64,000 nucleotides of DNA, taken from positions 1-64,000 of the forward strand of contig CAJTER010000005.1 in the NCBI GenBank assembly GCA_910575405.1, given 5' to 3'. Of the stretch, positions 8,193 to 17,389 are shown piece by piece (the stretch's first letter is position 1; each line of letters begins with the position of its first letter). Made by a program: the position numbers and the translations under genes. The DNA comes from Clostridia bacterium. Lineage in GTDB: Bacteria > Bacillota > Clostridia > Peptostreptococcales > Anaerovoracaceae. The notes under the pieces are model-generated. The model made no database searches. It was not told the DNA's origin and saw nothing but the letters and a program-made list of their open reading frames with translations.

Positions 8193-8438
8193 GAACGGGC
8201 AGTCTGCCGGAGGGCAGAAATGAATATGTAAGGGAACTCCCCTTAGTAAGATTGCATGAGAGGGACAGGTGAAGAGTTGCACACCTGCTGTAAAGGGCCT
8301 GATAGAGCTTCTCGCAGTCGATTCCAGCCAAAACAAGTTTTGAGGAATCGTTGTGGGAGACCTTCCACGATTTACTGGTGTAAATTGGGATAGGGCTTCC
8401 AATCCAGAGCAATCCGCTGTAAGAATTAGGAGGAAAAT
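8193..8438 (+). other. Hairpin-rich rpsJ-rplC intergenic RNA candidate
   Basis: The 246-nt stretch holds no ORF with a binding site. It holds several local stems: CAGGTG/CACCTG near 8259-8276, GATTCC/GGAATC around 8320-8349, an AATCGT/CGATT-type stem around 8347-8374, and TTGGGA/TCCAA near 8386-8402 just ahead of the rplC site. Firmicute rpsJ-rplC gaps are usually a few tens of bases. A cis-acting r-protein-binding RNA or processing site is a reasonable inference. Confidence 0.45.
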
Positions 8439-9074
8439 ATGAAAACAATTTTAGGCAAGAAAGTCGGAATGACTCAGATCTTTACTGAAGCAGGCGAAGT
8501 GATTCCTGTAACAGTAATTGAGGCTGGTCCGGAGACAGTAACTCAGATTAAGACAGTTGAAAATGACGGTTATGCCGCAGTTCAGGTTGGTTTTGAAGAT
8601 GCAAAACCTCAGAGAGTGAACAAGCCGATGACTGGACATTTTGCAAAGAATGATATTCCTGTTAAAAAGCATTTAGCTGAATTCAGAATTGAAGAAGGCG
8701 AGACTTATGAAGTGGGACAGGTTATCACAGCCGCAGATTTCGAAGTGGGATCAAAGCTGGATATCACAGGCACTTCTAAGGGAAAAGGAACACAGGGTGA
8801 AATTAAGAGACACGGACACCACAGAGGCCCCATGACCCACGGTTCCAAGCACAAGAGACTGGCCGGCGCTAAGGCCGGAGCATCCTATCCGGGAAGAGTT
8901 TTCAAAGGAAACAAAGAGTCCGGAAGAATGGGACGCGAAACTGTCACAGTACAGAACGTGGTCTTAGTAAAAGTTATTGAAGAAAGAAACCTTATGCTGG
9001 TAAAAGGTGCTGTACCGGGGAACAAAGGCGGCCTGGTTCGCATTCAGTACGCAGTAAAGGGTCAGGACAAATAG
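8439..9074 (+). CDS. rplC: 50S ribosomal protein L3
   Basis: The 211-residue protein opens MKTILGKKVGMTQIF and carries the long extension that reaches the peptidyl-transferase centre (RHGHHRGPMTHGSK, then YPGRVFKG). It is an early-assembly protein of the large subunit. AGGAGG lies 8 bp before the ATG. It follows the structured gap and precedes rplD by 28 bp. Confidence 0.97.
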   Translation: MKTILGKKVGMTQIFTEAGEVIPVTVIEAGPETVTQIKTVENDGYAAVQVGFEDAKPQRVNKPMTGHFAKNDIPVKKHLAEFRIEEGETYEVGQVITAADFEVGSKLDITGTSKGKGTQGEIKRHGHHRGPMTHGSKHKRLAGAKAGASYPGRVFKGNKESGRMGRETVTVQNVVLVKVIEERNLMLVKGAVPGNKGGLVRIQYAVKGQDK

Positions 9075-9102
9075 AGAAGACTTCAGGAAGGGAGGAAGTA
9101 AA

Positions 9103-9726
9103 ATGGCAAAAGTAACAATGCTTAACATGACTGGAGCAGAAGCCGGAACCATCGAACTGAACGATGAAATCTTCGGAATCGAGCCTAACCAGAATGCGGT
9201 GCACGCTGTAGTGAAAAACTACCTGGCAAACCAGAGACAAGGTACACAGTCCGCGAAAACAAGAGCTGAAGTAAGAGGCGGCGGCAGAAAGCCTTTCAGA
9301 CAGAAGGGAACAGGACGCCACAGACAGGGAAGCTCAACCGATCCATCTCAGGTAGGCGGCGGAATTGTATTTGCGCCAAAGCCAAGGGATTACAGATACA
9401 AACTGCCGAAAAAGCTGAGAAGACTGGCAATGAAATCCATTCTCTCATCAAAGGTAGAGGAAAAGGAAATCATCGTTTTAGACGAGCTGAAGATGGAAGC
9501 TCCTAAGACAAAGGAAATGGTAAAGCTTCTGGAAAATATCAAGGCAGAAAAGAAGGCCCTGATTGTAATGGCAGAAAAGGACGATGCAGTAGTTCGCTCC
9601 GCAGCCAATATCCCGGGAGTAAGAACTACTTTAGTAGGCACAATGAACGTATACGAAATCATCAACCATACAAGCTTCATTGTTACAAAAGATGCGATTA
9701 ACAAGATTGAGGAGGTGTACTCATAA
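9103..9726 (+). CDS. rplD: 50S ribosomal protein L4
   Basis: The 207-residue protein has the tunnel-lining loop rich in Gly and Arg ([21 protein letters not shown], about residues 54-74), where macrolide resistance changes occur in other bacteria. In gamma-proteobacteria L4 represses the S10 operon; no such role is established for this lineage. Its stop overlaps the rplW start by one base (TAATG), implying coupled translation. Confidence 0.97.
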   Translation: MAKVTMLNMTGAEAGTIELNDEIFGIEPNQNAVHAVVKNYLANQRQGTQSAKTRAEVRGGGRKPFRQKGTGRHRQGSSTDPSQVGGGIVFAPKPRDYRYKLPKKLRRLAMKSILSSKVEEKEIIVLDELKMEAPKTKEMVKLLENIKAEKKALIVMAEKDDAVVRSAANIPGVRTTLVGTMNVYEIINHTSFIVTKDAINKIEEVYS

Positions 9727-10016
9727 TGAAAACGCCTTACGATGTAATTTTAAAACCTGTCATCTCCGAAAAAAGTATGGAAGATGCTCAGAACAAAAAA
9801 TACACATTCAAGGTTGCCACCAATGCGAACAAGACACAGGTAAAGCTGGCTGTGGAAGAAATCTTCGATGTGGAAGTAAAAAAAGTAAACATTATGAACG
9901 TTGTTGGTAAGAAGAAGAGAATGGGAAGAAACGTAGGAATGACTGCCGCCAGCAAAAAGGCAATCGTTACTCTGACTGAAAAGAGTAAGGAAATCGAATT
10001 CTTCCAGAGCTTATAA
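9726..10016 (+). CDS. rplW: 50S ribosomal protein L23
   Basis: The 96-residue protein begins [14 protein letters not shown], the standard L23 start, and contains the [16 protein letters not shown] loop. L23 sits at the exit-tunnel rim and is the docking site for trigger factor and SRP. It is translationally coupled to rplD through a one-base overlap. Confidence 0.96.
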   Translation: MKTPYDVILKPVISEKSMEDAQNKKYTFKVATNANKTQVKLAVEEIFDVEVKKVNIMNVVGKKKRMGRNVGMTAASKKAIVTLTEKSKEIEFFQSL

Positions 10017-10033
10017 GATCGGAGGTAGAAAGA

Positions 10034-10867
10034 ATGGCAATTAAAAAATACAATCCGACTACTCCTGGATTAAGAGGAATGACGGTTTCCGCTTTTGAGG
10101 AAATCACCACAGATACTCCTGAAAAATCCCTTACAGTAACGCTGAAAAAGCACTCCGGAAGAAATTCCAGAGGTAAGATTACCGTAAGACACAGAGGCGG
10201 CGGCTACAGACCGAAATACAGAATCATCGACTTTAAGAGAAATAAGGATGGTGTTCCGGGAACAGTAGCGACGATTGAATACGATCCAAACAGAAGTGCG
10301 AATATCGCGCTCATCAACTATGCAGACGGCGAAAAGAGATACATCATCGCTCCTGAAAAACTGATGGTAGGCGATGTAATCGTTTCCGGTCCTGAAGCGG
10401 ATATCCAGGTGGGCAACGCTCTTCCACTGGCTAACATTCCAGTAGGTACGGTTATCCACAACATCGAAATGAAGCCTGGCAAAGGCGGACAGATGGTAAG
10501 ATCCGCAGGAAACGGTGCTCAGCTCATGGCAAAGGAAGGAAAAGAGGCTCAGGTAAGACTCCCTTCCGGAGAAGTGAGAAAAGTAAGACTGGAATGCAGG
10601 GCAACTATCGGCGAAGTAGGAAACGGCGACCACTCCAATATCCAGATTGGTAAAGCCGGAAGAAAAAGACACATGGGCATCAGACCTACAGTAAGAGGTT
10701 CTGTAATGAACCCGAACGATCACCCACATGGTGGCGGTGAAGGTAAGGCCGGAATCGGTCGTGTCAGCCCGGTTACACCTTGGGGTAAGCCTGCACTTGG
10801 CTACAAGACAAGAAAGAAGAACAAGGCTTCTGACAAATATATTGTTAAGAGAAGAAATGAAAAATAA
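10034..10867 (+). CDS. rplB: 50S ribosomal protein L2
   Basis: The 277-residue protein opens [17 protein letters not shown]. The highly conserved C-terminal segment [12 protein letters not shown] includes the His linked to subunit joining and peptidyl-transferase function. [15 protein letters not shown] precedes it. It is a primary 23S rRNA binder, 17 bp after rplW with its own GGAGG site. Confidence 0.97.
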   Translation: MAIKKYNPTTPGLRGMTVSAFEEITTDTPEKSLTVTLKKHSGRNSRGKITVRHRGGGYRPKYRIIDFKRNKDGVPGTVATIEYDPNRSANIALINYADGEKRYIIAPEKLMVGDVIVSGPEADIQVGNALPLANIPVGTVIHNIEMKPGKGGQMVRSAGNGAQLMAKEGKEAQVRLPSGEVRKVRLECRATIGEVGNGDHSNIQIGKAGRKRHMGIRPTVRGSVMNPNDHPHGGGEGKAGIGRVSPVTPWGKPALGYKTRKKNKASDKYIVKRRNEK

Positions 10868-10883
10868 GGAAGGAGCATAGATA

Positions 10884-11162
10884 ATGGGTAGATCGCTGAA
10901 AAAAGGCCCTTTCGTCGAGAGAAAACTGCTGAAAGCTATTGATGATATGAACAACACCGGCGAAAAGAAAGTCGTTAAAACATGGTCAAGACCATCTACA
11001 ATATTCCCGCAGATGGTGGGACATACAATCGCAGTGCATGATGGAAGAAAGCACGTACCTGTATATATCACAGAGGATATGGTAGGACACAGACTTGGAG
11101 AATTTGCTCCGACAAGAACTTACAGGGGCCACGCTGCAGACAAGTCATCAAAAGTAAAGTAA
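10884..11162 (+). CDS. rpsS: 30S ribosomal protein S19
   Basis: The 92-residue protein has [16 protein letters not shown] and [30 protein letters not shown], both diagnostic. It contacts S13 in the 30S head near the A-site tRNA and forms an inter-subunit bridge. Confidence 0.97.
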   Translation: MGRSLKKGPFVERKLLKAIDDMNNTGEKKVVKTWSRPSTIFPQMVGHTIAVHDGRKHVPVYITEDMVGHRLGEFAPTRTYRGHAADKSSKVK

Positions 11163-11181
11163 GAAAAGGAGAACATGAAAA

Positions 11182-11514
11182 ATGGAAGCAAAAGCAATTG
11201 CAAAATATGTAAGAATGTCTCCGATCAAGCTTAAGCCTGTTGCAGATCTTGTAAGAGGAAAAGATATAAACGAGGCGCTTACTATCTTAAAATTCACACC
11301 GGGAAAAGGTGCTGAAATCGTAGAAAAGGTTGTCCAGTCTGCTCTGGCGAACGCCGATGTAAAGGAAATGGATACAGATAATTTATATGTAGCAGAAGTT
11401 TATGCCAACCAGGGACCGACTATGAAAAGATGGAGAGCTGGATCACAGGGAAGAGCATCGATCATCTTAAAGAGAAGCAGTCATGTCGGCGTCACTTTAA
11501 GAGAAAAGAATTAA
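11182..11514 (+). CDS. rplV: 50S ribosomal protein L22
   Basis: The 110-residue protein has KYVRMSPIKLKPVADLVRG at the N-terminus. The long beta-hairpin that narrows the exit tunnel is at PTMKRWRAGSQGRASIILKR, where macrolide resistance changes map in other species. No insertion or deletion is apparent. Confidence 0.97.
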   Translation: MEAKAIAKYVRMSPIKLKPVADLVRGKDINEALTILKFTPGKGAEIVEKVVQSALANADVKEMDTDNLYVAEVYANQGPTMKRWRAGSQGRASIILKRSSHVGVTLREKN

Positions 11515-11532
11515 GGATAGGAGGTTCATTTA

Positions 11533-12462
11533 ATGGGTCAGAAAGTAAGTCCACATGGATTAAGAGTGGGCATCATCAAAGACTGGGATTCAAAATGGTA
11601 TGCAGATAAAGAAAACTTTGCGGACTATCTGATTGAAGATAATACAGTAAGAGAATTCGTAAAGAAAAAACTGTACGTTGCGGGCGTTTCCAAAGTGCTC
11701 CTGGAACGTCAGGCAGAAAACGCACTGAAAGTAATCGTTCTGACAGCGAAACCGGGAATGGTAATCGGAAGATCCGGAAATGGAATCGACGAGCTGAAAG
11801 CAGAACTGGAAAAGCTGACAAAAAAGAAAATTACAATCGAAATTAAAGAAGTTCGCAGATCCGAGCTGGATGCACAGCTGACAGCGGAAAGCATCGCGCA
11901 GGCGCTGGAAAGAAGAATTTCCTTCAGAAGAGCGATGAAACAGGCTATCGGAAGAACCATGAAAGCCGGAGCAAAAGGTATCAAGGTTCTGGTGTCCGGA
12001 AGACTTGGCGGAGCTGAAATCGCAAGAGCAGAAAAATACAGCGAAGGAAATGTTCCCCTCCATACTCTGAGAGCAGACATCGACTATGGCTTTGCAGAAG
12101 CAGATACCACTTATGGTAAGATCGGTGTTAAAGTCTGGATCAACCACGGTGAAATTCTCGACAAGGGACTGAAATCCGCAGTACGTGAAGAAGCCGGCGG
12201 CAGAAGGGACGGAAAACGTGACGGCAAGAGAAGAAGAGACGGCGACAGAAGACCGAGAAGAGATGGCGACAGAAGAAAGACAGACAGAAGAAGAGACGAC
12301 CGTCCGGAACTGCCAAAAGCAGTAAATCCGAGAGTAAGAAAAACTCCAAAAGTTGATCCCGCAGCAGAAGCAGCCAAAGCAGCGGAAGCTCAGGCAGCAG
12401 AAGCAAAAGTAGAAGAAGCACAGGCTGCTGCAGCACCAGAGGCCGCAGCAACTGAAGAATAG
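11533..12462 (+). CDS. rpsC: 30S ribosomal protein S3 with a long C-terminal extension
   Basis: The standard S3 core ([26 protein letters not shown] motif [19 protein letters not shown], up to [12 protein letters not shown]) ends near residue 215. About 90 extra residues follow. First comes a very basic stretch of repeated RDG/RRDG units (about 222-258), then an Ala- and Glu-rich tail (about 275-309). Typical S3 has roughly 215-235 residues, against 309 here. S3 lines the mRNA entry channel and has helicase activity, so the tail would project near incoming mRNA. The tail keeps the frame and codon style of the gene and a proper stop. Confidence 0.96.
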   Translation: MGQKVSPHGLRVGIIKDWDSKWYADKENFADYLIEDNTVREFVKKKLYVAGVSKVLLERQAENALKVIVLTAKPGMVIGRSGNGIDELKAELEKLTKKKITIEIKEVRRSELDAQLTAESIAQALERRISFRRAMKQAIGRTMKAGAKGIKVLVSGRLGGAEIARAEKYSEGNVPLHTLRADIDYGFAEADTTYGKIGVKVWINHGEILDKGLKSAVREEAGGRRDGKRDGKRRRDGDRRPRRDGDRRKTDRRRDDRPELPKAVNPRVRKTPKVDPAAEAAKAAEAQAAEAKVEEAQAAAAPEAAATEE

Positions 12463-12482
12463 ACAGAGAGGAGGAAACGCTG

Positions 12483-12914
12483 ATGTTAATGCCAAAGCGC
12501 GTTAAACGCAGAAGAGTCCACAGAGGTAGAATGAAAGGCGTGGCTACCAAGGGTAACAAAGTTACTTACGGTGATTATGGTCTGGTAGCTACAGAGTGCG
12601 GATGGATTACTTCAAATCAGATAGAGGCAGCCAGAATTGCCATGACCAGATCCGTAAAAAGAGGTGGTAAGGTTTACATTAAAATCTTCCCACACAAGTC
12701 CGTAACAAAGAAACCTGCAGAAGTACGTATGGGTTCCGGTAAAGGTGCTCCTGAGTACTGGGTAGCAGTTGTAAAACCAGGCAGAGTTATGTTTGAAATC
12801 GAAGGTGTTACAGAGGCTCAGGCAAGAGAAGCTATGCGTCTTGCATCCCACAAGCTGCCTGTAAAATGTAAATTTGCCATCAAAGAAATGGAAGCAAAGG
12901 GTGGTGAAGCATAA
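12483..12914 (+). CDS. rplP: 50S ribosomal protein L16
   Basis: The 143-residue protein opens [19 protein letters not shown]. The conserved [18 protein letters not shown] loop reaches the A-site/central protuberance region and contains the Arg hydroxylated in some species. Its stop overlaps the rpmC start by one base (TAATG). Confidence 0.97.
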   Translation: MLMPKRVKRRRVHRGRMKGVATKGNKVTYGDYGLVATECGWITSNQIEAARIAMTRSVKRGGKVYIKIFPHKSVTKKPAEVRMGSGKGAPEYWVAVVKPGRVMFEIEGVTEAQAREAMRLASHKLPVKCKFAIKEMEAKGGEA

Positions 12915-13117
12915 TGGAACTGAAGAAGATGAGAGAAATGTCCGAAGTGGAACTCAATGCTGAACTGGTAAAAATGAAGAAAGATTTATTCAATCTCAGA
13001 TTCCAGCACGTTACCGGACAGCTTGAGAACCCCATTAAAATGAGAGATACAAAGAGAAACATTGCGAGAGTCAAGACTATCATCAGAGAAAAGCAGCTTG
13101 AGAAGGCTCAGGGCTAA
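12914..13117 (+). CDS. rpmC: 50S ribosomal protein L29
   Basis: The 67-residue two-helix protein has MKKDLFNLRFQHVTGQLENP and RDTKRNIARVKTIIREK, both typical of L29. It lies beside L23 at the tunnel exit. Coupled by a one-base overlap to rplP. Confidence 0.96.
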   Translation: MELKKMREMSEVELNAELVKMKKDLFNLRFQHVTGQLENPIKMRDTKRNIARVKTIIREKQLEKAQG

Positions 13118-13135
13118 CAGAAAGGAGGATGTAAT

Positions 13136-13396
13136 ATGACAGTTGATAGAAACCTCAGAAAAACAAGAGTAGGCATTGTTGTAAGCGACAAAATGGATAA
13201 AACTGTTGTTGTTGCGCTGGAAGACTTCGTAAGACATTCCCTTTATGGAAAAGCTGTAAAGAGAACGAAGAAGGTCAAGGCTCACGATGAAAACAACGAA
13301 TGCAACATCGGTGATAAAGTTAGAATTATGGAAACAAGACCTCTGTCCAAGGACAAGAGATGGAGACTTGTGAATATCGTAGAGAAAGTTAAATAA
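13136..13396 (+). CDS. rpsQ: 30S ribosomal protein S17
   Basis: The 86-residue OB-fold protein has [22 protein letters not shown] and [20 protein letters not shown]. It binds the 5' domain of 16S rRNA early in assembly. AAAGGAGG precedes the ATG by 8 bp. Confidence 0.96.
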   Translation: MTVDRNLRKTRVGIVVSDKMDKTVVVALEDFVRHSLYGKAVKRTKKVKAHDENNECNIGDKVRIMETRPLSKDKRWRLVNIVEKVK

Positions 13397-13408
13397 GGAG
13401 GCGCCAGA

Positions 13409-13777
13409 ATGATTCAGACAGAAACCAGACTGAAAGTCGCTGACAACTCCGGCGCAAAAGAGCTTCTGTGTATTCGCATTCTGGGCGGAACCAGCCGTCA
13501 GTATGCGAACATCGGGGATGTTATCGTTTGCGCTGTTAAGGACGCCACTCCTGGCGGCGTTGTTAAAAAGGGCGACGTTGTAAAAGCAGTTGTAGTAAGA
13601 ACGAAAAAAGGTGCCAGAAGAATGGACGGCAGCTATGTAAAATTCGACCAGAACGCAGCTGTAATTTTAAAGGATGATATGACACCGGTCGGGACCCGTA
13701 TCTTCGGACCAGTAGCTAGAGAGCTGAGAGAGAGAAACTTCATGAAGATCGTGTCACTGGCACCGGAAGTATTATAG
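13409..13777 (+). CDS. rplN: 50S ribosomal protein L14
   Basis: The 122-residue protein starts [19 protein letters not shown] and ends with [25 protein letters not shown]. It forms inter-subunit bridges and is the binding point of the silencing factor RsfS in bacteria. Gap to rpsQ 12 bp. Confidence 0.97.
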   Translation: MIQTETRLKVADNSGAKELLCIRILGGTSRQYANIGDVIVCAVKDATPGGVVKKGDVVKAVVVRTKKGARRMDGSYVKFDQNAAVILKDDMTPVGTRIFGPVARELRERNFMKIVSLAPEVL

Positions 13778-13788
13778 GAGGCGAGCGG

Positions 13789-14094
13789 ATGCGGATTAAG
13801 AAAGATGATACAGTAATTGTACTTGCTGGAAAAGATAAAGGTAAGACAGGCAAAGTAATCAAAGCCATGCCAAAAGAAGGCAGAGTCATCGTAGAAGGCG
13901 TCAACATGCAGACCAAGCATCAAAAGCAGACTCCTAAGGAGCCTGCTGAGATCAAACATCAGGAAGGCCCGCTGGATGTTTCCAACGTTATGTACTATGA
14001 CACAAAAACGAAAACTGCTACCAGGATCGGTTATAAATTTGAGGACGGTAAAAAAGTTAGAGTCGCAAAGAAAACCGGTGCGGTAATCGACTAA
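13789..14094 (+). CDS. rplX: 50S ribosomal protein L24
   Basis: The 101-residue protein has a KOW motif ([22 protein letters not shown]) and [14 protein letters not shown]. It is an assembly initiator of the large subunit. It starts 11 bp after rplN with AGGAGG. Confidence 0.96.
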   Translation: MRIKKDDTVIVLAGKDKGKTGKVIKAMPKEGRVIVEGVNMQTKHQKQTPKEPAEIKHQEGPLDVSNVMYYDTKTKTATRIGYKFEDGKKVRVAKKTGAVID

Positions 14095-14111
14095 GAAAGG
14101 AGGAGACGATT

Positions 14112-14654
14112 TTGACTGCGAGAGTAAAAGAAAATTATGACAACAATGTGTTTAACGCATTGATGGAAAAATTCTCATATAAAAATGCAATGGAAGTTCC
14201 AAAGCTGGAAAAAGTGACAATCAACATGGGTCTTGGCGAAGCAAAAGACAATGCAAAAGTCATGGAAGGCGCAGTAGAGGAGTTAGCTCTGATTACAGGA
14301 CAGAAGCCTGTAGTTACAAAGGCAAAGAAATCCATCGCGAACTTTAAAGTAAGACAGGGAATGCCAGTAGGGGCAAAGGTTACTTTAAGAGGAGAAAATA
14401 TGTACACCTTCGTTGATAAGTTTTTCAACATCGCTCTTCCGAGAGTAAGAGACTTTAAAGGTGTAAGTAAGAACTCTTTTGACGGAAGAGGCAACTACTC
14501 TATGGGTATTAAGGAACAGCTTATCTTCCCGGAAATCAACTACGATAAGGTTGATATGATCAAAGGCATGAACATTGTATTTACTACAACGGCTAAAACA
14601 GATGAAGAAGCTGCAGCCCTGCTGGAACTTCTCGGTATGCCGTTTGAAAAATAA
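14112..14654 (+). CDS. rplE: 50S ribosomal protein L5
   Basis: The 180-residue protein uses a TTG start with AAAGGAGGAG just ahead. Diagnostic stretches are [45 protein letters not shown] and [20 protein letters not shown]. It binds 5S rRNA and contacts P-site tRNA. Use of TTG in an otherwise ATG-started cluster may lower its translation. Confidence 0.97.
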   Translation: MTARVKENYDNNVFNALMEKFSYKNAMEVPKLEKVTINMGLGEAKDNAKVMEGAVEELALITGQKPVVTKAKKSIANFKVRQGMPVGAKVTLRGENMYTFVDKFFNIALPRVRDFKGVSKNSFDGRGNYSMGIKEQLIFPEINYDKVDMIKGMNIVFTTTAKTDEEAAALLELLGMPFEK

Positions 14655-14666
14655 TAGGAGGGAAAC

Positions 14667-14852
14667 ATGGCAAAAACATCTCTCAAAATAAAACAGCAAA
14701 GAAAACCGAAATATTCAACACGCGCATATACGAGATGCAGAATCTGCGGAAGACCGCACTCTGTACTGAAAAAGTATGGAATATGCCGTATCTGTTTTAG
14801 AGAGCTTGCTTACAAGGGAGAAATTCCCGGCGTAAAGAAAGCAAGCTGGTAA
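14667..14852 (+). CDS. rpsN: 30S ribosomal protein S14, zinc-binding type
   Basis: The 61-residue short form has two CxxC pairs (CRICG and CRICF) forming a zinc ribbon. The N-terminus [19 protein letters not shown] is typical of Gram-positive S14 type Z. It lies in the 30S head beside S10 and S19. Organisms with this form may carry a zinc-free paralog elsewhere; none is here. Confidence 0.96.
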   Translation: MAKTSLKIKQQRKPKYSTRAYTRCRICGRPHSVLKKYGICRICFRELAYKGEIPGVKKASW

Positions 14853-14878
14853 AACGTCAAGAAAGGAGAAATACTGTA

Positions 14879-15277
14879 ATGACAATGACAGATCCAATAG
14901 CAGATATGCTGACAAGAATCAGAAATGCCAATACTGTAGGTCATGATACGGTTGATATTCCTGCTTCCAAGATGAAAAAATCCATCGCAGGAATCTTAAC
15001 GGAAGAAGGCTACATTAAAGGATTTGACGTTATAGACGATAATACACAGGGAACTATCCGTGTTCAGATGAAATACGGTCCTGACAAAGAAAGAGTTATC
15101 ACTGGAATCAAAAAGATTTCAAAGCCTGGCCTCAAAGTATACGCAAAAGCTGACGAGGTTCCAAGAGTTCTGGGCGGACTGGGAATCGCGATTATCTCCA
15201 CATCCAACGGAGTGATCAGCGACAAGGAAGCCAGAAAGCTGGGCGTAGGCGGCGAAGTAGTTTGTTATGTTTGGTAG
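14879..15277 (+). CDS. rpsH: 30S ribosomal protein S8
   Basis: The 132-residue protein has [16 protein letters not shown] and the C-terminal [26 protein letters not shown], both standard. It binds helix 21 of 16S rRNA. In E. coli S8 represses the spc operon. The start is taken at ATG 14879 with AAAGGAG; a second ATG six bases later is also possible. Confidence 0.97.
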   Translation: MTMTDPIADMLTRIRNANTVGHDTVDIPASKMKKSIAGILTEEGYIKGFDVIDDNTQGTIRVQMKYGPDKERVITGIKKISKPGLKVYAKADEVPRVLGGLGIAIISTSNGVISDKEARKLGVGGEVVCYVW

Positions 15278-15287
15278 GAGGTAGACA

Positions 15288-15830
15288 ATGTCAAGAATAG
15301 GTATCAAACCTGTTGATCTTCCTGCTGGCGTTGAGGTGAAGGTTGACGGTAATAATGTAGTTACTGTAAAAGGACCAAAAGGCGAACTTACAGAGCAGAT
15401 CAGCAAGTTATTAAAAATAGAAGTAAAAGACGGAGTTGTAACCGTTTCCAGAGATTCAGATGCGAAAGCTTACAGGGAGCAGCACGGTCTGGCAAGAACC
15501 CTGATTTACAACATGGTAACAGGCGTAACGCAGGGTTATGAGAAAAAACTGGAACTGGTAGGCGTAGGATACAAGGCTGAGAAGAAGGGCAAAAAGCTGG
15601 TTCTGAACCTTGGATATTCTCACCCAATTGAAATGGAAGATCCGGAAGGGATTACAACAGAAACTCCTTCTGCAACAGAGGTTCTTGTAAAAGGAACTGA
15701 TAAAGCTGTCGTAGGAAATTATGCTGCGAATATCCGTGCATGGAGAAAACCGGAGCCATACAAGGGCAAAGGTATCAAATACGCCGGTGAATATATCCGC
15801 AGAAAAGAAGGTAAAACAGGGGCTAAATAA
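15288..15830 (+). CDS. rplF: 50S ribosomal protein L6
   Basis: The 180-residue protein has the duplicated L6 fold, with [17 protein letters not shown] and the signature [24 protein letters not shown] at the C-terminus. It lies near the factor-binding site at the stalk base. Only 10 bp from rpsH. Confidence 0.97.
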   Translation: MSRIGIKPVDLPAGVEVKVDGNNVVTVKGPKGELTEQISKLLKIEVKDGVVTVSRDSDAKAYREQHGLARTLIYNMVTGVTQGYEKKLELVGVGYKAEKKGKKLVLNLGYSHPIEMEDPEGITTETPSATEVLVKGTDKAVVGNYAANIRAWRKPEPYKGKGIKYAGEYIRRKEGKTGAK

Positions 15831-15848
15831 GGAAAGGAGTGAAATAAA

Positions 15849-16214
15849 ATGGCAAAAGATAGCAGAAATGATAGACGTGTTGCCAGGCACAAGAGAGTTA
15901 GAAAAGACCTTTATGGAACTCCTGAGAAGCCTAGACTTTGCGTTTTCAGAAGCAATAAGAACATTTCCGTACAGATTATCGATGATGTAAACGGAAATAC
16001 TTTAGCAGCAGCATCCACCCTTGATAAGGAGCTCAAGGGTCAGATCGAAAATGGCGGCAACAAAGAGGCTGCGAAGAAGGTCGGAGAAGCTATTGCAAAG
16101 AGAGCACTGGACAAGGGCATCGAAACCGTTGCTTTTGACAGAGGAGGATTCCTGTATCACGGACGTGTAAAGGAGCTTGCCGATGGTGCTCGTGAAGCTG
16201 GATTGAAATTCTAA
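15849..16214 (+). CDS. rplR: 50S ribosomal protein L18
   Basis: The 121-residue protein has a basic N-terminus ([16 protein letters not shown]) and [19 protein letters not shown], then the C-terminal [24 protein letters not shown]. It binds 5S rRNA with L5. Confidence 0.97.
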   Translation: MAKDSRNDRRVARHKRVRKDLYGTPEKPRLCVFRSNKNISVQIIDDVNGNTLAAASTLDKELKGQIENGGNKEAAKKVGEAIAKRALDKGIETVAFDRGGFLYHGRVKELADGAREAGLKF

Positions 16215-16228
16215 CAGGAGGTAAACAA

Positions 16229-16732
16229 ATGCGTAATACTATCGATGCTTCCAGGCTGGACTTAAACGAAACCATCGTCAGCATCAGACGTGTAGCGAAG
16301 ACGGTTAAGGGCGGCAGAAACATGAGATTCAGCGTAACTGTAGTAGTTGGTGACGGTGAAGGCCATGTTGGCGTTGGTCTCGGTAAAGCTCAGGAAATTC
16401 CTGAAGCTGTGAGAAAAGCAACGGAAGATGCAAAGAAAAAACTGATAAAAGTTCCAACAGTAGGAACAACAATTCCGCACAGAATTTTAGGCGTGTTCGG
16501 CGCAGGCAGAGTGCTGCTGATGCCGGCTGCTGAAGGTACCGGAGTTATCGCGGGTTCTTCAGTACGTACTGTACTGGAAGCTGCAGGTATCAAGGATATC
16601 AGAGCAAAATCCATTGGCTCTAACAATACCGGAAACATGGCTTACGCCACAATTGAAGGACTGAAAAGCCTCATGACTGTAGAAAAGGCTGCTCGCCTGC
16701 GGGGTAAGACAAAGGAAGAAATCTTAGGATAA
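16229..16732 (+). CDS. rpsE: 30S ribosomal protein S5
   Basis: The 167-residue protein carries the dsRNA-binding-like N-terminal domain with [21 protein letters not shown], the loop where spectinomycin resistance changes arise elsewhere. [20 protein letters not shown] follows. S5 helps mRNA helicase action and decoding accuracy. Confidence 0.97.
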   Translation: MRNTIDASRLDLNETIVSIRRVAKTVKGGRNMRFSVTVVVGDGEGHVGVGLGKAQEIPEAVRKATEDAKKKLIKVPTVGTTIPHRILGVFGAGRVLLMPAAEGTGVIAGSSVRTVLEAAGIKDIRAKSIGSNNTGNMAYATIEGLKSLMTVEKAARLRGKTKEEILG

Positions 16733-16745
16733 GGAGGAAGAGACA

Positions 16746-16928
16746 ATGGCTAAAATGATTAAAGTTACTTTAACGAAAAGCACGATTGGCGCTTCCCCAA
16801 AACAGAGAAAAGTTGTAGAAGCGTTAGGATTAAAGAAGATGCACCAGTCAGTTGAACTTGTTGACGCCCCTGCTACCTGGGGTGCGGTCAATAAAGTAAA
16901 GCATCTTTTGACTGTAGAAGAGCTATAG
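16746..16928 (+). CDS. rpmD: 50S ribosomal protein L30
   Basis: The 60-residue protein has [27 protein letters not shown] in pieces that match L30, and a closing [12 protein letters not shown]. Some bacteria lack this protein, so its presence is informative. AGGAGG 8 bp ahead of the ATG. Confidence 0.95.
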   Translation: MAKMIKVTLTKSTIGASPKQRKVVEALGLKKMHQSVELVDAPATWGAVNKVKHLLTVEEL

Positions 16929-16948
16929 GATGGGAGGTGCAAGAATAG

Positions 16949-17389
16949 ATGAAACTGCATGAATTAAGAGCTGTTCCAGGTGCAACAAAAGCACCTAAGA
17001 GAAAAGGCCGCGGTACTGCTACCGGACAGGGTAAAACTGGCGGAAGAGGTATGAACGGTCAGAAATCCAGAAGCGGCGGCGGTACAAGACCTGGATTTGA
17101 AGGCGGACAGATGCCGCTGTATCGTAGAATCCCAAAGAGAGGATTCACCAATATCTGGGCAACAGAATATGCAATTCTGAATGTAGATGATCTGAACAAG
17201 TTCGAAGCTGGCGCTGTTGTAACACCGGATATGCTGAAGGAAGCCGGAATTATCAAGCAGATCAAGGATGGCGTAAAAGTTCTGGGCGACGGCAAACTGG
17301 AAAAGAACCTTACCGTTCAGGCACACAAATTCAGCAAGGCTGCAATTGAAAAAATCGAATCTGCCGGAGGAAAGGCAGAGGTGATTTAA
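16949..17389 (+). CDS. rplO: 50S ribosomal protein L15
   Basis: The 146-residue protein has [14 protein letters not shown], the Gly/Arg-rich [32 protein letters not shown] and a C-terminal L15/L18e-like domain. It is a late assembly protein. Its stop abuts the secY ATG with no gap, so secY is probably translationally coupled. Confidence 0.97.
   Translation: MKLHELRAVPGATKAPKRKGRGTATGQGKTGGRGMNGQKSRSGGGTRPGFEGGQMPLYRRIPKRGFTNIWATEYAILNVDDLNKFEAGAVVTPDMLKEAGIIKQIKDGVKVLGDGKLEKNLTVQAHKFSKAAIEKIESAGGKAEVI

Noticed and set aside
10070-11071. 333-residue open frame on the minus strand across rplB and rpsS
   Set aside because: A shadow of highly biased ribosomal protein codons; no binding site and no recognisable protein features.
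11590-12495. 301-residue minus-strand frame opposite rpsC
   Set aside because: Antisense to a certain rpsC; the composition (Ser, Cys, Phe runs) is typical of shadows.
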